Source: Lentzea waywayandensis
GTDB lineage: Bacteria > Actinomycetota > Actinomycetes > Mycobacteriales > Pseudonocardiaceae
DNA length: 64,000 nt
Assembly: GCF_900115955.1 (NCBI RefSeq)
Contig: NZ_FOYL01000011.1
Location: 1 to 64,000, forward strand
Direction: 5' to 3'
Shown here piece by piece: positions 33,853 to 42,954 of this stretch. The translations under genes were made by a program, and so were the position numbers. The notes beneath the pieces are model-generated. The model was not told the DNA's origin. It searched no databases and worked only from the letters and a program-made list of their open reading frames with translations. The number at the start of each line of letters is the position of its first letter. The stretch's first letter is position 1.

Positions 33853-34746
33853 GTGTCCTGGAACCGTGTTGTCTCGTTAGGACGAACAGACGACACGGCG
33901 AAAGGACTGCGCATGGTGCGGCTGGAGGACGGGACCGAGCTCAACGTGATGCGAGCGGGGGATCCCGAGGCGCCGGTGACGGTCGTGCTCGCGCACGGCT
34001 ACGCGCTCGACCACCGCAGCTGGCACAAGGTAGTGGCGCAGCTGAGCCAGGACTTCCAGGTCATCGCGTACGACCATCGCGGCCACGGCAAATCGGGCGG
34101 CGCGTCCAAGGAGACCGCCACGATCGACCAGCTCGGGGAGGACCTGGGCGAACTGATCGAACGCGCGGTGCCGCAGGGCCAGGTCGTGATCGCCGGGCAC
34201 TCGATGGGCGGCATGGCGGCGCTCGCGATGGCCGAACGCAGGCCGCGGCTGTTCCGGCAGCGGGTGCTGGGCAACGTCTTCGTGTCCACGGCGGCGAGCG
34301 GCATGTCCGAGACCGCGCTCGCGTGGCCCAAGGCCGTGGGCAAGCTCGTGCGGGAGCTGGAACGGGCGTTCGGGCCGATCGTGCGCGCGGTGCGGGAGAG
34401 GATCGAGCCGACCAAGACCGCCGGGCTGCGGTGGTGGCTGTTCGGCGACCAGCCGGCGGCCGAGGACGTGGAACTGACCGCGGACATGGTGTGGGGGCAC
34501 TGGCCGGAGACCGTCGCGTTGTTCCGGCCCGCCGTGGACCGCTACGACCGCGAGGCCGGACTCACGGTGGCCAAGGAGAAGGCCGTGGTCGCCGTCGTGG
34601 GGGACGAGGACCGGCTGGTGCCCGAGTCGGACGCCGTGAAGTTCGGCGGAACGTCGGTCGTGCTGGCCGACGCCGGACATATGCTTCCGCTGGAACGACC
34701 GGCGGAGCTCGCGAACCTGATCCGCGAGGTGGCCGCGAAGGCATAG
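33853..34746 (+). CDS. Alpha/beta hydrolase
   Basis: 297 aa from GTG 33853; GTG/ATG starts further in (e.g. 33913) are possible. Oxyanion motif AHGYALDHRSW, nucleophile elbow AGHSMGGMA, acidic residue in VVGDEDRLVPE and His in DAGHMLPLERP form a full triad. Domain proportions match soluble esterase/epoxide-hydrolase-like enzymes. Substrate unknown. Confidence 0.88.
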   Translation: MSWNRVVSLGRTDDTAKGLRMVRLEDGTELNVMRAGDPEAPVTVVLAHGYALDHRSWHKVVAQLSQDFQVIAYDHRGHGKSGGASKETATIDQLGEDLGELIERAVPQGQVVIAGHSMGGMAALAMAERRPRLFRQRVLGNVFVSTAASGMSETALAWPKAVGKLVRELERAFGPIVRAVRERIEPTKTAGLRWWLFGDQPAAEDVELTADMVWGHWPETVALFRPAVDRYDREAGLTVAKEKAVVAVVGDEDRLVPESDAVKFGGTSVVLADAGHMLPLERPAELANLIREVAAKA

Positions 34747-34760
34747 CTGGGGGCTGGTGC

Positions 34761-35867
34761 GTGCAGTACCTCGAACCGCGCACGGACGTGCCGGCGAAGG
34801 ACGACTGGTCCACCGGCCTGATCCTGCAGGACCTGCGCTGGGGCGCGACGACGCTGGGCGGCATCGCCGTCGTGACGGGCGCCTTCGGCGTGGCGTGCCT
34901 GTTCCTGGCCACCACCCCCGGCAACGTCGGCGCGATGGTCGTGCTGTTCCTGGTCACGTTCCTGTTCGGGCTGGGCCCGCTGATGTACCGGTCGGAGACC
35001 AGGGCCGTGCGGCGCGGCCTGCTGGACCAGCCGTGGCGGCGGGTCCCGGCCACGGTCGCGGAGAAGCAGTCCGACGACCTGCACGACCGTCTGCTGCTCG
35101 GCGACGGCACGGTGCTGAAGGGCTGGTTCGAGGACCTGCCGGACATGGTGCTGGAACGGCAGGAGGTCTTCGTCTGCGGCCCTGACGCGTCCGGCAAGGC
35201 GGTCGTCAGGGCCGCCGGGTTCGCCAAGATGGAGAACGCCAGGGCGGGCGAGAAGGCCGACGCCGAGACCCACCCCGCACGGGAGCGCGTGGAACGACCG
35301 CTGGGCAGGCCACTCGACGACGAGGCCACCCTGAAGGCCTACAAGGGCATGCGCTGGGGCGTGCGGTCGTGGCTGTGGTCGGCCGTGCCCGCGGGACTCG
35401 GGGGAGTGCTGGTCCTGCTCAGCCTGTTCCCGCTCGCGCCGGCCGGGCTGGTCGTCGGCGGGCTCATGACGGCGCTGGGTCTGCTGGGCGTCCCGACGGC
35501 GATCGAGATCAGCCGCTGGTACCGCGACGCCGTGAGAGCCGTCGAGAACTCGGCGCAGTGGACGCCCGTGGCGATCACGCTGTTCCCGTGGCAGCCCAAC
35601 CAGAACGTCGCCGGGCTCGCGCAGATGCCCGGCGGGCTCGCGCTGGTTCAGTTCGTGATCCCCGACCTGAACGTGGTGGCGAACATCGCCGACACCGGCG
35701 TCATGTGGATCGCCGGGACGCACGGCGACGTGATCGCGGTGGGCGTGCCCAGGGTGCCGGTGCTGACGTTCGCCGCGGTCCAGCCGGATCGGGACACCCC
35801 GAAGGAGGACCCGATCCCCTGGATCCAGCGGTTCCGCCAGCCCGACTTCAGCGGCCTGCCGCGCTAG
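34761..35867 (+). CDS. Multi-pass membrane protein of unknown function
   Basis: 368 aa from GTG 34761; the much longer upstream frame is a shadow. Two hydrophobic hairpins are visible: ~30-75 (GGIAVVTGAFGVACLFLATT, AMVVLFLVTFLFGLGPLM) and ~205-255 (AVPAGLGGVLVLLSLFPLAP, GLMTALGLLGVPTAI). Soluble beta-rich regions follow each. No catalytic motif seen. It ends in a 20-bp overlap with the convergent gene at 35848. Confidence 0.7.
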   Translation: MQYLEPRTDVPAKDDWSTGLILQDLRWGATTLGGIAVVTGAFGVACLFLATTPGNVGAMVVLFLVTFLFGLGPLMYRSETRAVRRGLLDQPWRRVPATVAEKQSDDLHDRLLLGDGTVLKGWFEDLPDMVLERQEVFVCGPDASGKAVVRAAGFAKMENARAGEKADAETHPARERVERPLGRPLDDEATLKAYKGMRWGVRSWLWSAVPAGLGGVLVLLSLFPLAPAGLVVGGLMTALGLLGVPTAIEISRWYRDAVRAVENSAQWTPVAITLFPWQPNQNVAGLAQMPGGLALVQFVIPDLNVVANIADTGVMWIAGTHGDVIAVGVPRVPVLTFAAVQPDRDTPKEDPIPWIQRFRQPDFSGLPR

Positions 35868-36309
35868 AACGCCGCCTTCCCGGCGGACGGCCGAAGAGCC
35901 GCACGTGCTCGTCGACCAGCCAGTCCTTCAGCGGCGCCCACTCCGGGTGGTGGTTGAGCACCAGCAGGCGGTGCATCCACCAGTTCGGGTCGTCGTGGCG
36001 GGGGAACGCGGCGAGCCACGCGGCCCGCTCGTCCGCCGTGAGTCCCCAGAGGTGGGCGAGCTGGCCCTCGGCGTCCGTGTCGAGCTGGGCGGTGACCCGG
36101 CCGTCCTCGGTGTGCCATTCCGCGCGGAGTTCGCGCAGGACGGCTATGGCGCGTTCGTCACCTTCCTCGGCGGTGACGACCACGGTGTGCAGGCCCTGCG
36201 CCGCGGCATGCGCGAGCAGGGCACGGGCGGACGTTTCGTCGTGCGGCAGTGCGCTGTGAGCGACCCCGACTTCGTGCGGCACGAGCTCCATGACCCAGAA
36301 TCTGATCAC
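35848..36309 (-). CDS. Hypothetical protein
   Basis: 153 aa if GTG 36309 is used; ATG 36291 is equally plausible, neither has a clear ribosome site. Acidic, His/Trp-rich, with HSALPHDETSARALLAHAAA and DDPNWWMHRLLVLNHHPEW. Short unstructured basic tail. One of three genes carrying the conserved upstream motif (36334-36356), so likely coregulated with the STAND-WD40 protein and the lipoprotein. Confidence 0.55.
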   Translation of the reverse strand: MIRFWVMELVPHEVGVAHSALPHDETSARALLAHAAAQGLHTVVVTAEEGDERAIAVLRELRAEWHTEDGRVTAQLDTDAEGQLAHLWGLTADERAAWLAAFPRHDDPNWWMHRLLVLNHHPEWAPLKDWLVDEHVRLFGRPPGRRRSSAAGR

Positions 36310-36333
36310 ATCTACAACCAGTTCGGTGCATTT

Positions 36334-36356
36334 TATTGCTTCAGTGTTGACTGAAG
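36334..36356 (-). promoter_or_regulatory. Shared 23-bp motif, copy 1
   Basis: TATTGCTTCAGTG then TTGACTGAAG on the plus strand; CTTCAGT/ACTGAAG is a perfect 7-bp inverted repeat. Read on minus it ends in a -10-like CAATAA 20-25 bp before the start at 36309. It matches copies 2 and 3 at about 19-20 of 23 positions. Confidence 0.6.
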
Positions 36357-36479
36357 GATCACCTTTCGCCGGTCACCGTCCCACGTTGCGCGAACGTTGT
36401 TGTAAGGCACCCGGACATCGACACCACACAACGTTTTCGCACTACAAATGCGGTCAAGAGGAAAGGGGAACGGTGTTGG

Positions 36480-39400
36480 TCAGCAGAGGGGCCTCGGGTC
36501 GACCCCGGGGAAGTAGTGCTCCCAGTGACGACTGGACAGGTGCGCCGTCGTAGTGGCGCACACGTGGGTGGCGGTGGCCTCGACGTCGAGGTCCCAGACG
36601 CGGACAGTGCGGTCCGCGCCCGCCGTCGCGAGCGTCCTGTTGTCCGGCGCGAAGGCCACGCCCCACACCCGTTCCGCGTGACCGTGCAGCACTGCCCGGA
36701 CCTGGGGGTTTCGGGGATCGCTCACGTCCCACACGCGGACGACGTCGTCGGTCGTGCCGGCCGCGACGAGGGTGCCGTCGGGGGAGACGGCCAGGCGCTG
36801 CAACGGGCCGCCGTCATTGGGCAGGGACGCGAGCTTGCGCGGCTGTGCGGGATCGCTGATGTCGTACAGCGCGCCGCTCGCGCCCTGGTTCGCGAACGCC
36901 ATGACGTTGCCGTGGATCACGACGGTGAACACCTCGTCCCGGCCCGCCTGCCCGCCGCGGCGGATGGGGTCGGGGTTGCCGTCGGTCTTGAGCGCCGGGT
37001 ACGCCCGCGGCTTGGCGGGATCGCTGACGTCCCAGAGCTGGAGCTCCCGGCTGCCGCTCGCGATCACCAGCGTGCGGTCGTCCTGGGAGAGTTCGACCTG
37101 CCAGACGGTGTCGGTCTTGGGGACGCTGAATCCCCCTGTCCTGACCGGAGCGGCCGGGTCGGAGACGTTCCAGAGCCCGATCACACCGTCGTCCTCGGCG
37201 ACGACGAGCATCTTGCCGTCGTGGCTGAACGTGGCGCCGACGATCGGGACGTTCCAGGTGATCGCCTTGGTCAGCAGGCGCGGCTTGGCCGGGTCGCCGA
37301 CGTCCCACAGGGCGGCGGTGGTCGTGGACGACGAGAACAGGACGTTGCCGGTGGGGCTGATGTCGAGCGTCATCGTCTCGTCGTCGGGGGCGAACGCGGG
37401 CAGCGTGGAGATCTCCTCGGCATGCCGGTCGTCGGGCCGCCACAGCTTGATGGCGCCGTCCTCAGCGACGGTCGCGAAGTACCGTCCCTGCTTGTCGTAG
37501 TCGAGTTTCCACACGGTGTGCTTGTGCCGCGGGTAGTTCAGGTTGGCCAGGTCGAGCACCCTGACCTCGGCGTCCGTGGTGGCGGTGACCATCCTGCGCG
37601 AGTCGGAGCTGAAGGTCACCGACCCCAGGGCGTCCGTGTGCCCGCCCAGCACCGCGGCGATCCGGACGTCGCGAGGGTCGGTGACGTTCCACAGCCGCAT
37701 CGTCTTGTCGCCGCCGCCGCTGGCGAGGAACCTGCCGTCGGGGGAGAACGCGACCGCGTGAACCGAGAAGGAGTGCCCGCTCGCGACGCTGAGCAGCGCG
37801 GGAGCGCGCTGGTCGGTGACGTCCCACAGGCGAACGTCGCCGTTGTCGGCACCGGTGGCGATCGTCCGGCCGTCAGGGGAGAAGGCGACGCCGTCGACCG
37901 CGTAGTCGCCGGGGGTGGCGTCGATGACGGACAGCTGGGTGCCGGTCGCCAGGTCCCATAGCTTGACCGTGCCGTCCCATGCCGCCGAGGCGATGGTGGT
38001 GCCGTCACGGTTGAGCGAGACGGCGTGCACGTTCTGGTCGTGGGCCTGGATGGTGCGCACGAGCGTGGCGGGGCCGGAGATGTCCCAGATCCTGATGGTC
38101 CGGTCCTGGCCGCTGCTGACGAGTGAGCGGCCGTCCGGGGTGAACTGCACGGCCTGCACCTGGCCCTCGTGGCCGGACACGCGGGCCTTCTCGACTGGTC
38201 TGCGCGGGTCGGTGACGTCGAACAGGCGGATGAGACCGTCCCAGCCCGCGGCGGCGATCGTCCCGCTGTCCGGACTGAACGCCATGCCGTGGGTGGCGTT
38301 GCCGCCGGCGTGGACGCGGCCGAGCTCACTGGGGTGGAAGGGGTCGGTGAAGTCCCAGATGATCATCGTCCGGTCGTCGGCCGCGGTGGCCAGGATCTTG
38401 CCGTCCGGACTGAACACGGCGAACGACGCCGGTTCCTGGTGACCTCGTACGACGGTGACCTGGGGTGCGGCGAAGGTGCTGAGCAGGGCGTCGCGGGCCG
38501 CGGGCAGCCCGGTGAGGCGGTAGGCGGCCAGGCGCAGCTGGCTCGCGAGGCTCGGGTCGCGGTCCTGCAGGCTGTTGGCCTCGGCGATGGCCTTCTGGGC
38601 GAGCGCGATGGTGCGTTGCTCGGTGGTCTGTCGTTGGGCGCGCACGGCGAACACGGTCGACGCGGTGGCCACGAGCAGCAGCGCGGCGAGCAAGGCGACC
38701 ACGCGGCGCAGGTTGGTGGTGCGGCGCTTCTCGGTGGCGACCTCGTGTTCGACGGCGGCTTTGCTGGCGCCGAGGAACGCCCGCTCCTCGGCGTTGAGGG
38801 CGCCGGGTTCTCGCTGCGACCAGTCGGAGGCCTGGGTGAGCGGCACGCCTCGGTAGAGCGATCCGGGATCGCGGTGGTGCGCCTCCCAGTCGGCGGCCGC
38901 GGCGGTGAGCCGGCGGTGCACGCGCAGGTCGTCGCGTGCTTCGGCGATCCAGTCGCGCAGGCGCGGCCAGCCGCGGATGACGGCTTCGTGGCTGATCTCG
39001 ACGCTGTCGTCGTGAACGGTGAGGATGCGTGCCGCCGCGAGGTGCTCGACCACCTCGTCCGCCGCGAGTTCGGAGCGTTTGACGAGGCGTTTGGTGTCCT
39101 CGGTGCCCTCGCCGGGGGTGATCAGGCGCAGGAAGACCTGACGGGCCTGGACGCGCTGCTGCTCGCCGAGCCCGGTGTAGGCGTTCTCGGCGGTGTTCGC
39201 GATGGCGCGGGCGATGCCGCCGCTCTCGTGGTAGCTGGTGAGCGTGAGGGTGTTGCCGCGCTTGCGTTGCCACGTTTCGAGCAGTGCGTGGCTGACGTGG
39301 GGGAGGACGCCGGGTTCGCCGGTGGCGTCGGCGATGAGGCGGGCGACGAGTCCGGTCTCGAGCGCGCAGCCGACCTCGACGGCGGGTTGGGTGATGGCCT

Positions 39401-40121
39401 TGCGCAGCTCGTCGGTGGTCATCGGGCCGACCAGCACCTGGGCGTCCTCGATGGCCTTGACCAGGTCGGGGTAGCGGGCGCAGTGGCCGTAGAAGTCGGC
39501 TCGCAGGCCGACGACGGTCTGGCCGTCGCGTTCGGTGAGCGCGGCGATGAACTCGTCGCGGTGGGGGAGCGCGAAGATCTCCTCGAACTGGTCGACGACC
39601 AGCAGACCGTCGGTCTCCGGGAGCGCCTCGTGGGTGCCCGGGGTGATCAGCTCACCTGGCAGGCGGGCCAGCAGACCTGCCCTGAGCAGCGACGACTTGC
39701 CTGAGCCGGACGCGCCGATGACCAGCACGGTGTCGTGGTGCTCGAGCTTGCCCAGCAGCTTGCCGACAAGCCGTTCCCGGCCGAAGAAGCGGTCTGCGTC
39801 GTCCTCGGTGAACGCCTTGAGACCGACGTAGGGGGAGTCGGCCTGCGGCTGGTTCGGCTCGGACTCGCCGATCTCACGCCAGCGCTGTTCCCACAGCTCC
39901 TCGTCGCCGCCGCAGGCCCGGACGAACGCGAGCGCCACGGCGAGGCTGGGCAGGCGCTGGCCGCGGGCGGCGTCGGCGAGGGTGCTGGCGGAGTAGTGGC
40001 TGAGCCTGCCGAGTTCGCGGTAGCCGGGGGAGCCGGCCTTTTCGCGGAGCTTGCGCAGGTCGAACGCGAACTGTTCGACGGGCCCGGCGAACGGGTCGAG
40101 CGGTTTCTCCGGGCGGGGCAT
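36480..40121 (-). CDS. XRE-STAND NTPase-WD40 repeat protein
   Basis: 1213 aa, ATG start. Domain order: XRE-like HTH (~15-75), nSTAND1/NACHT-like NTPase with Walker A GASGSGKSS (136-144) and Walker B GLLVVDQFEEIF (172-183), a winged-helix and linker region, one transmembrane helix (~471-494), then about a dozen WD40 blades (~540-1190; FSPDGKILATAADDRTMIIW type). STAND proteins assemble on ligand binding; here the propeller would be on the far side of the membrane or peripheral. The family is known in actinomycete signalling and in defence, role here open. Confidence 0.88.
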   Translation of the reverse strand: MPRPEKPLDPFAGPVEQFAFDLRKLREKAGSPGYRELGRLSHYSASTLADAARGQRLPSLAVALAFVRACGGDEELWEQRWREIGESEPNQPQADSPYVGLKAFTEDDADRFFGRERLVGKLLGKLEHHDTVLVIGASGSGKSSLLRAGLLARLPGELITPGTHEALPETDGLLVVDQFEEIFALPHRDEFIAALTERDGQTVVGLRADFYGHCARYPDLVKAIEDAQVLVGPMTTDELRKAITQPAVEVGCALETGLVARLIADATGEPGVLPHVSHALLETWQRKRGNTLTLTSYHESGGIARAIANTAENAYTGLGEQQRVQARQVFLRLITPGEGTEDTKRLVKRSELAADEVVEHLAAARILTVHDDSVEISHEAVIRGWPRLRDWIAEARDDLRVHRRLTAAAADWEAHHRDPGSLYRGVPLTQASDWSQREPGALNAEERAFLGASKAAVEHEVATEKRRTTNLRRVVALLAALLLVATASTVFAVRAQRQTTEQRTIALAQKAIAEANSLQDRDPSLASQLRLAAYRLTGLPAARDALLSTFAAPQVTVVRGHQEPASFAVFSPDGKILATAADDRTMIIWDFTDPFHPSELGRVHAGGNATHGMAFSPDSGTIAAAGWDGLIRLFDVTDPRRPVEKARVSGHEGQVQAVQFTPDGRSLVSSGQDRTIRIWDISGPATLVRTIQAHDQNVHAVSLNRDGTTIASAAWDGTVKLWDLATGTQLSVIDATPGDYAVDGVAFSPDGRTIATGADNGDVRLWDVTDQRAPALLSVASGHSFSVHAVAFSPDGRFLASGGGDKTMRLWNVTDPRDVRIAAVLGGHTDALGSVTFSSDSRRMVTATTDAEVRVLDLANLNYPRHKHTVWKLDYDKQGRYFATVAEDGAIKLWRPDDRHAEEISTLPAFAPDDETMTLDISPTGNVLFSSSTTTAALWDVGDPAKPRLLTKAITWNVPIVGATFSHDGKMLVVAEDDGVIGLWNVSDPAAPVRTGGFSVPKTDTVWQVELSQDDRTLVIASGSRELQLWDVSDPAKPRAYPALKTDGNPDPIRRGGQAGRDEVFTVVIHGNVMAFANQGASGALYDISDPAQPRKLASLPNDGGPLQRLAVSPDGTLVAAGTTDDVVRVWDVSDPRNPQVRAVLHGHAERVWGVAFAPDNRTLATAGADRTVRVWDLDVEATATHVCATTTAHLSSRHWEHYFPGVDPRPLC

Positions 40122-40160
40122 GACGGTGATTGTTTCATCCGCCTGTGTCTCGTCATGCTC

Positions 40161-40183
40161 TATAGCTTCAGTGGTGACTAAAA
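40161..40183 (-). promoter_or_regulatory. Shared 23-bp motif, copy 2
   Basis: TATAGCTTCAGTG then GTGACTAAAA on plus. It is ~40 bp upstream of the STAND-WD40 start and overlaps the last codons of the MmyB-type regulator, with a -10-like TATAGA on the minus strand. The inverted-repeat half towards the -35 side is weaker than in copy 1. Confidence 0.6.
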
Positions 40184-40890
40184 TAGATCATCAACCGGTG
40201 TTCGCCGTCGCCCGGCAGGTACAACGTCTCGAACACCAGGAGGTGAGGGCCCCAGCGTTCGGTGCCGGTGGTGGGCGGCAGGGACGCCGCGGCGTCGTAG
40301 CGGTCGGTGAAGGCGGCGCCGGCGGTGATGGAGAGCTCGAACGCGAGTACCGCCGCCTGGTGGTCGCCCAGGTCGGCGGCGGCGCGCAGGGCGGCGGCCC
40401 GGTCGTTCGCCACCCGGTCCCAGTCGGGGTAGTGGGCCTTCGACTCGGGACTGAACGCGAAGCGGATGAGGTTCTGCTCGTCGTTCAGGCCGGAGATCTC
40501 GCGGAACCGCGCGGTGCTCGCCAGGACGTCACCAGCGGGGGACAGGACGGCGGCCGCGGTGGGTTCGAGGGCGTCCAGCGTGGCTCGCACGGTCGGTCGC
40601 AGCGGCGGTGGCGGGGGAGGAGCGCAGTTCGTGCCGGCCTTGATCAGGCGGTACAGGTGGACGCGCTCGTCCGCGGTCATGGCCAGCGCGTCGGCGAGGG
40701 CGGACAGGACCTGGCCGGAGGGGGAGCGGTCGGTGCCGCGTTCGAGGCGGGTGAGGTACTCGACGCTGATGCGGGCGCGGTCGGCGAGCTCGCCGCGGCG
40801 CAGTCCCGGGGTGCGGCGGCGTTCGGTGCTCGGGGGTGTGGTGGCTTCGCGGCGGGCGCGCAGGAAGCGGCCCAGTGCGTTGTCGGCCAT
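40168..40890 (-). CDS. XRE regulator with MmyB-like ligand-binding domain
   Basis: 240 aa from ATG 40890; the 474-aa frame is a shadow of the divergent reductase. HTH residues ~8-75 (PGLRRGELADRARISVEYL), then the MmyB-type PAS-like domain from ~100 with LVASTARFREISG-like and PESKAHYPDWDRVA segments. These regulators typically sit divergent to a reductase gene they control, exactly as here (69-bp gap to 40960). Fatty acids or related small molecules bind in known members. Confidence 0.88.
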   Translation of the reverse strand: MADNALGRFLRARREATTPPSTERRRTPGLRRGELADRARISVEYLTRLERGTDRSPSGQVLSALADALAMTADERVHLYRLIKAGTNCAPPPPPPLRPTVRATLDALEPTAAAVLSPAGDVLASTARFREISGLNDEQNLIRFAFSPESKAHYPDWDRVANDRAAALRAAADLGDHQAAVLAFELSITAGAAFTDRYDAAASLPPTTGTERWGPHLLVFETLYLPGDGEHRLMIYFSHH

Positions 40891-40959
40891 GACGGCGCAG
40901 TTTAGAGGGGCCCTGGGCGGGTCTCCCTGCGTTCGTCGTCCGCGGTGATGCTGTGGATC

Positions 40960-41892
40960 ATGCGATACCGACTGTTCGGCCGGACCGGCCTGCGTGTCTC
41001 GGAGTTGTTGCTGGGCACGATGACGTTGCGTTCCGAGGACCTGGCGCGGCGGGTGATCGACGTCTACGCCGACGCCGGTGGCAACTTCCTCGACACCGCT
41101 TCGGCGTACGGGGAGAGCGAGGAGGTGCTCGGCGCGGTGCTGGGGCGGCGGGACCGGTTCGTGGTGGCGACGAAGTACACGTTGTCGCGGGACGCGGGGG
41201 ATCCGAACGCGGGCGGGAACCACCGCAAGAACCTGGTGCTGTCGCTGGAGCAGTCGTTGCGGCGGTTGCGCACGGACTACGTGGACGTGTTGTGGGTGCA
41301 TCTGTGGGACCGGCACACGCCGGTCGAGGAGACGATGCGGGCCCTGGACGACGTGGTGCGGGCGGGCAAGGTGCTCTACGTCGGGGTGTCGGACGCGCCG
41401 GCGTGGTTCGTGGCGAGGGCGAACACGCTGGCGGAGTGGCGGGACTGGACGGCGTTCTCGGGGTTGCAGGTGCCGTACAACCTGTTGCGGCGCGATGTGG
41501 AGCGGGAGTTGCTGCCGATGGCCTCGGCGCTGGGGCTGACCGTCGCGGCGTGGGCGCCGTTGGCGGCGGGGAAGTTGTCCGGCGGTACGCAACGTTCTGG
41601 GGTGCTGAGCGAACGGGAACAGCGCGCGGCGTGGGCCGTGCGGGCTGTGGCGGAGGAGCTGGGTGCGACGCCGGCTCAGGTGGCGTTGGCGTGGCTGCGT
41701 TCGTCCGGGGCGCTGCCACTGGTGGGCGCGCGGACTCCGGAGCAGGTGCTGGACTGCCTGGGCGAGGTGGTGCTGCCGCCGGAAGCGGTCGCGCGCCTGG
41801 AGGCGTCGGCCCCGTTCGAGCGGGGCTTTCCGGCGGACTTCATCGCGGAGTGCGAGGCGGGTGCGTTCGGCTCCGCCGTTGTCGTCAGGTGA
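40960..41892 (+). CDS. Aldo/keto reductase
   Basis: 310 aa from ATG 40960 (GTG 40945 is in frame but less likely). The NADPH-dependent barrel shows DTASAYGESEE (catalytic Asp, Tyr), ATKYT (Lys) and VLWVHLWD (His). The C-terminal cofactor site is PLVGARTPEQV. Probable target of the divergent MmyB-type regulator. A second, unrelated-strand paralogue is at 42955. The 3' end overlaps the convergent DUF5703 gene by 8 bp. Confidence 0.9.
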   Translation: MRYRLFGRTGLRVSELLLGTMTLRSEDLARRVIDVYADAGGNFLDTASAYGESEEVLGAVLGRRDRFVVATKYTLSRDAGDPNAGGNHRKNLVLSLEQSLRRLRTDYVDVLWVHLWDRHTPVEETMRALDDVVRAGKVLYVGVSDAPAWFVARANTLAEWRDWTAFSGLQVPYNLLRRDVERELLPMASALGLTVAAWAPLAAGKLSGGTQRSGVLSEREQRAAWAVRAVAEELGATPAQVALAWLRSSGALPLVGARTPEQVLDCLGEVVLPPEAVARLEASAPFERGFPADFIAECEAGAFGSAVVVR

Positions 41893-42097
41893 TGAGGCCT
41901 GGCAGCAACGCGGGCTGGCGCTTGCGGCGCAGCCACATCTTGCGGGAGCCGTCGCTGTAGAGCAGCGTGCGGGACAGTTCCCAGCCGGCGAACTCGGCCT
42001 GGATGGCCAGCTGCGTGGTCGCGGTTCGGCGGGAGATGCCGGGCGGCAGACGCAGCGGCCGGTATTCCCAGTCTCCGTCGATCACCCCTTCGTTCAT
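41885..42097 (-). CDS. DUF5703 family protein
   Basis: 70 aa from ATG 42097, in an ATGA overlap with the lipoprotein gene. DGDWEYRPLRLPPGISRRTA and GWELSRTLLYSDGSRK are the typical blocks of this small actinobacterial family of unknown function. The 129-aa frame reported by simple ORF finding includes a shadow N-terminus. Cotranscribed with and possibly partnering the lipoprotein. Confidence 0.8.
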   Translation of the reverse strand: MNEGVIDGDWEYRPLRLPPGISRRTATTQLAIQAEFAGWELSRTLLYSDGSRKMWLRRKRQPALLPGLIT

Positions 42098-42750
42098 GGT
42101 GCGATCACCTGTATCCCTCCGTTGTCGCCGGACGTCACGGTGACGCGTCCGGATTCCTGGTCGACGCTGACGGTGTTGGGCTGACGCACGGTGGGGAACC
42201 GGTACTTCTCGGCTGGTTCGCCCGCGGCGACGTTGAGTCCGACGACCTCGTTGCGGTCGGTGAGCGTGATCCACGCGATGTCGCGCTTGCCGTCGTAGGC
42301 GATGCCGTACGGGGTGCCGGGCATGGGGTAGCGCTGGCGCATGATCAGCGGGTTGATCGAGAACGCGATGAACTCGCCGCCGCGCGTGTCGACCACGAGC
42401 AGGCGTCCGAAGCGGTCCGGGACGCCGTTGGTGGCGCCGTCGCCGGCTCGCAGGCCCGCGCCCCTGGTCTCGGTGCCCTTGTCGTCGGTGGTCATCTCGA
42501 AGACAGCGCTGCGCAGCCGGTCGAGCTCGACGTCACGGCCGTTGACCTGGAACTTCAGTGTGGTGCCGCCTTCGGTGAACGTGCCGCCGGGCGTGATCTC
42601 GCCGGGCGGGGTGGCGTTCTGGGCGGGGGAGTGGGCCGGCTTGGCGGCTTCGAGGGTCTCCGCGACCTGCAGGGGATCCTGTGACCCTTCGCTCTGGCCG
42701 CACGCTGCCAGCGTGGCGGTGGTCAGGAGCAGAGCAGCGAGCCGGCGCAA
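42094..42750 (-). CDS. Lipoprotein with beta-propeller-like repeats
   Basis: 218 aa, TTG start at 42750 supported by GAAGGGAA ~8 nt upstream. Signal peptide with lipobox LAAC (Cys17), so it is a diacylglyceryl-anchored extracytoplasmic protein. The mature part has strand-rich segments such as GRLLVVDTRGGEFIAF, GIAYDGKRDIAWITLT, GRVTVTSGDNGGIQV resembling YVTN-type propeller blades. One of three genes with the shared upstream motif (42863-42885). Confidence 0.75.
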   Translation of the reverse strand: MRRLAALLLTTATLAACGQSEGSQDPLQVAETLEAAKPAHSPAQNATPPGEITPGGTFTEGGTTLKFQVNGRDVELDRLRSAVFEMTTDDKGTETRGAGLRAGDGATNGVPDRFGRLLVVDTRGGEFIAFSINPLIMRQRYPMPGTPYGIAYDGKRDIAWITLTDRNEVVGLNVAAGEPAEKYRFPTVRQPNTVSVDQESGRVTVTSGDNGGIQVIAP

Positions 42751-42862
42751 GATCGGGTTCCCTTCGCGGAAGTCGTCCTCTCCAGCATCCCTGACGGGCG
42801 CTCATAGGTCACGCAAGGGGTGGGGTGAAACCCGTTCGGCCGCTCCGCCCAGCAATTATCTC

Positions 42863-42885
42863 TATTGCTTCAGTGTAGCCTGAAA
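42863..42885 (-). promoter_or_regulatory. Shared 23-bp motif, copy 3
   Basis: TATTGCTTCAGTG then TAGCCTGAAA on plus; about 113 bp upstream of the lipoprotein start, with -10-like CAATAGA on the minus strand. CTTCAG and CTGAAA form the imperfect inverted repeat. Confidence 0.6.
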
Positions 42886-42954
42886 CTAATCCTCAACAGG
42901 TCTCCAGCCCCAAATCACGTCCAGATCAGAAACTACCCAAGAAGTAGGGGCAGC

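Noticed and set aside
38169-39704. 511-codon plus-strand ORF
   Set aside because: Antisense to the STAND-WD40 gene, Gly/Val-rich, no motif.
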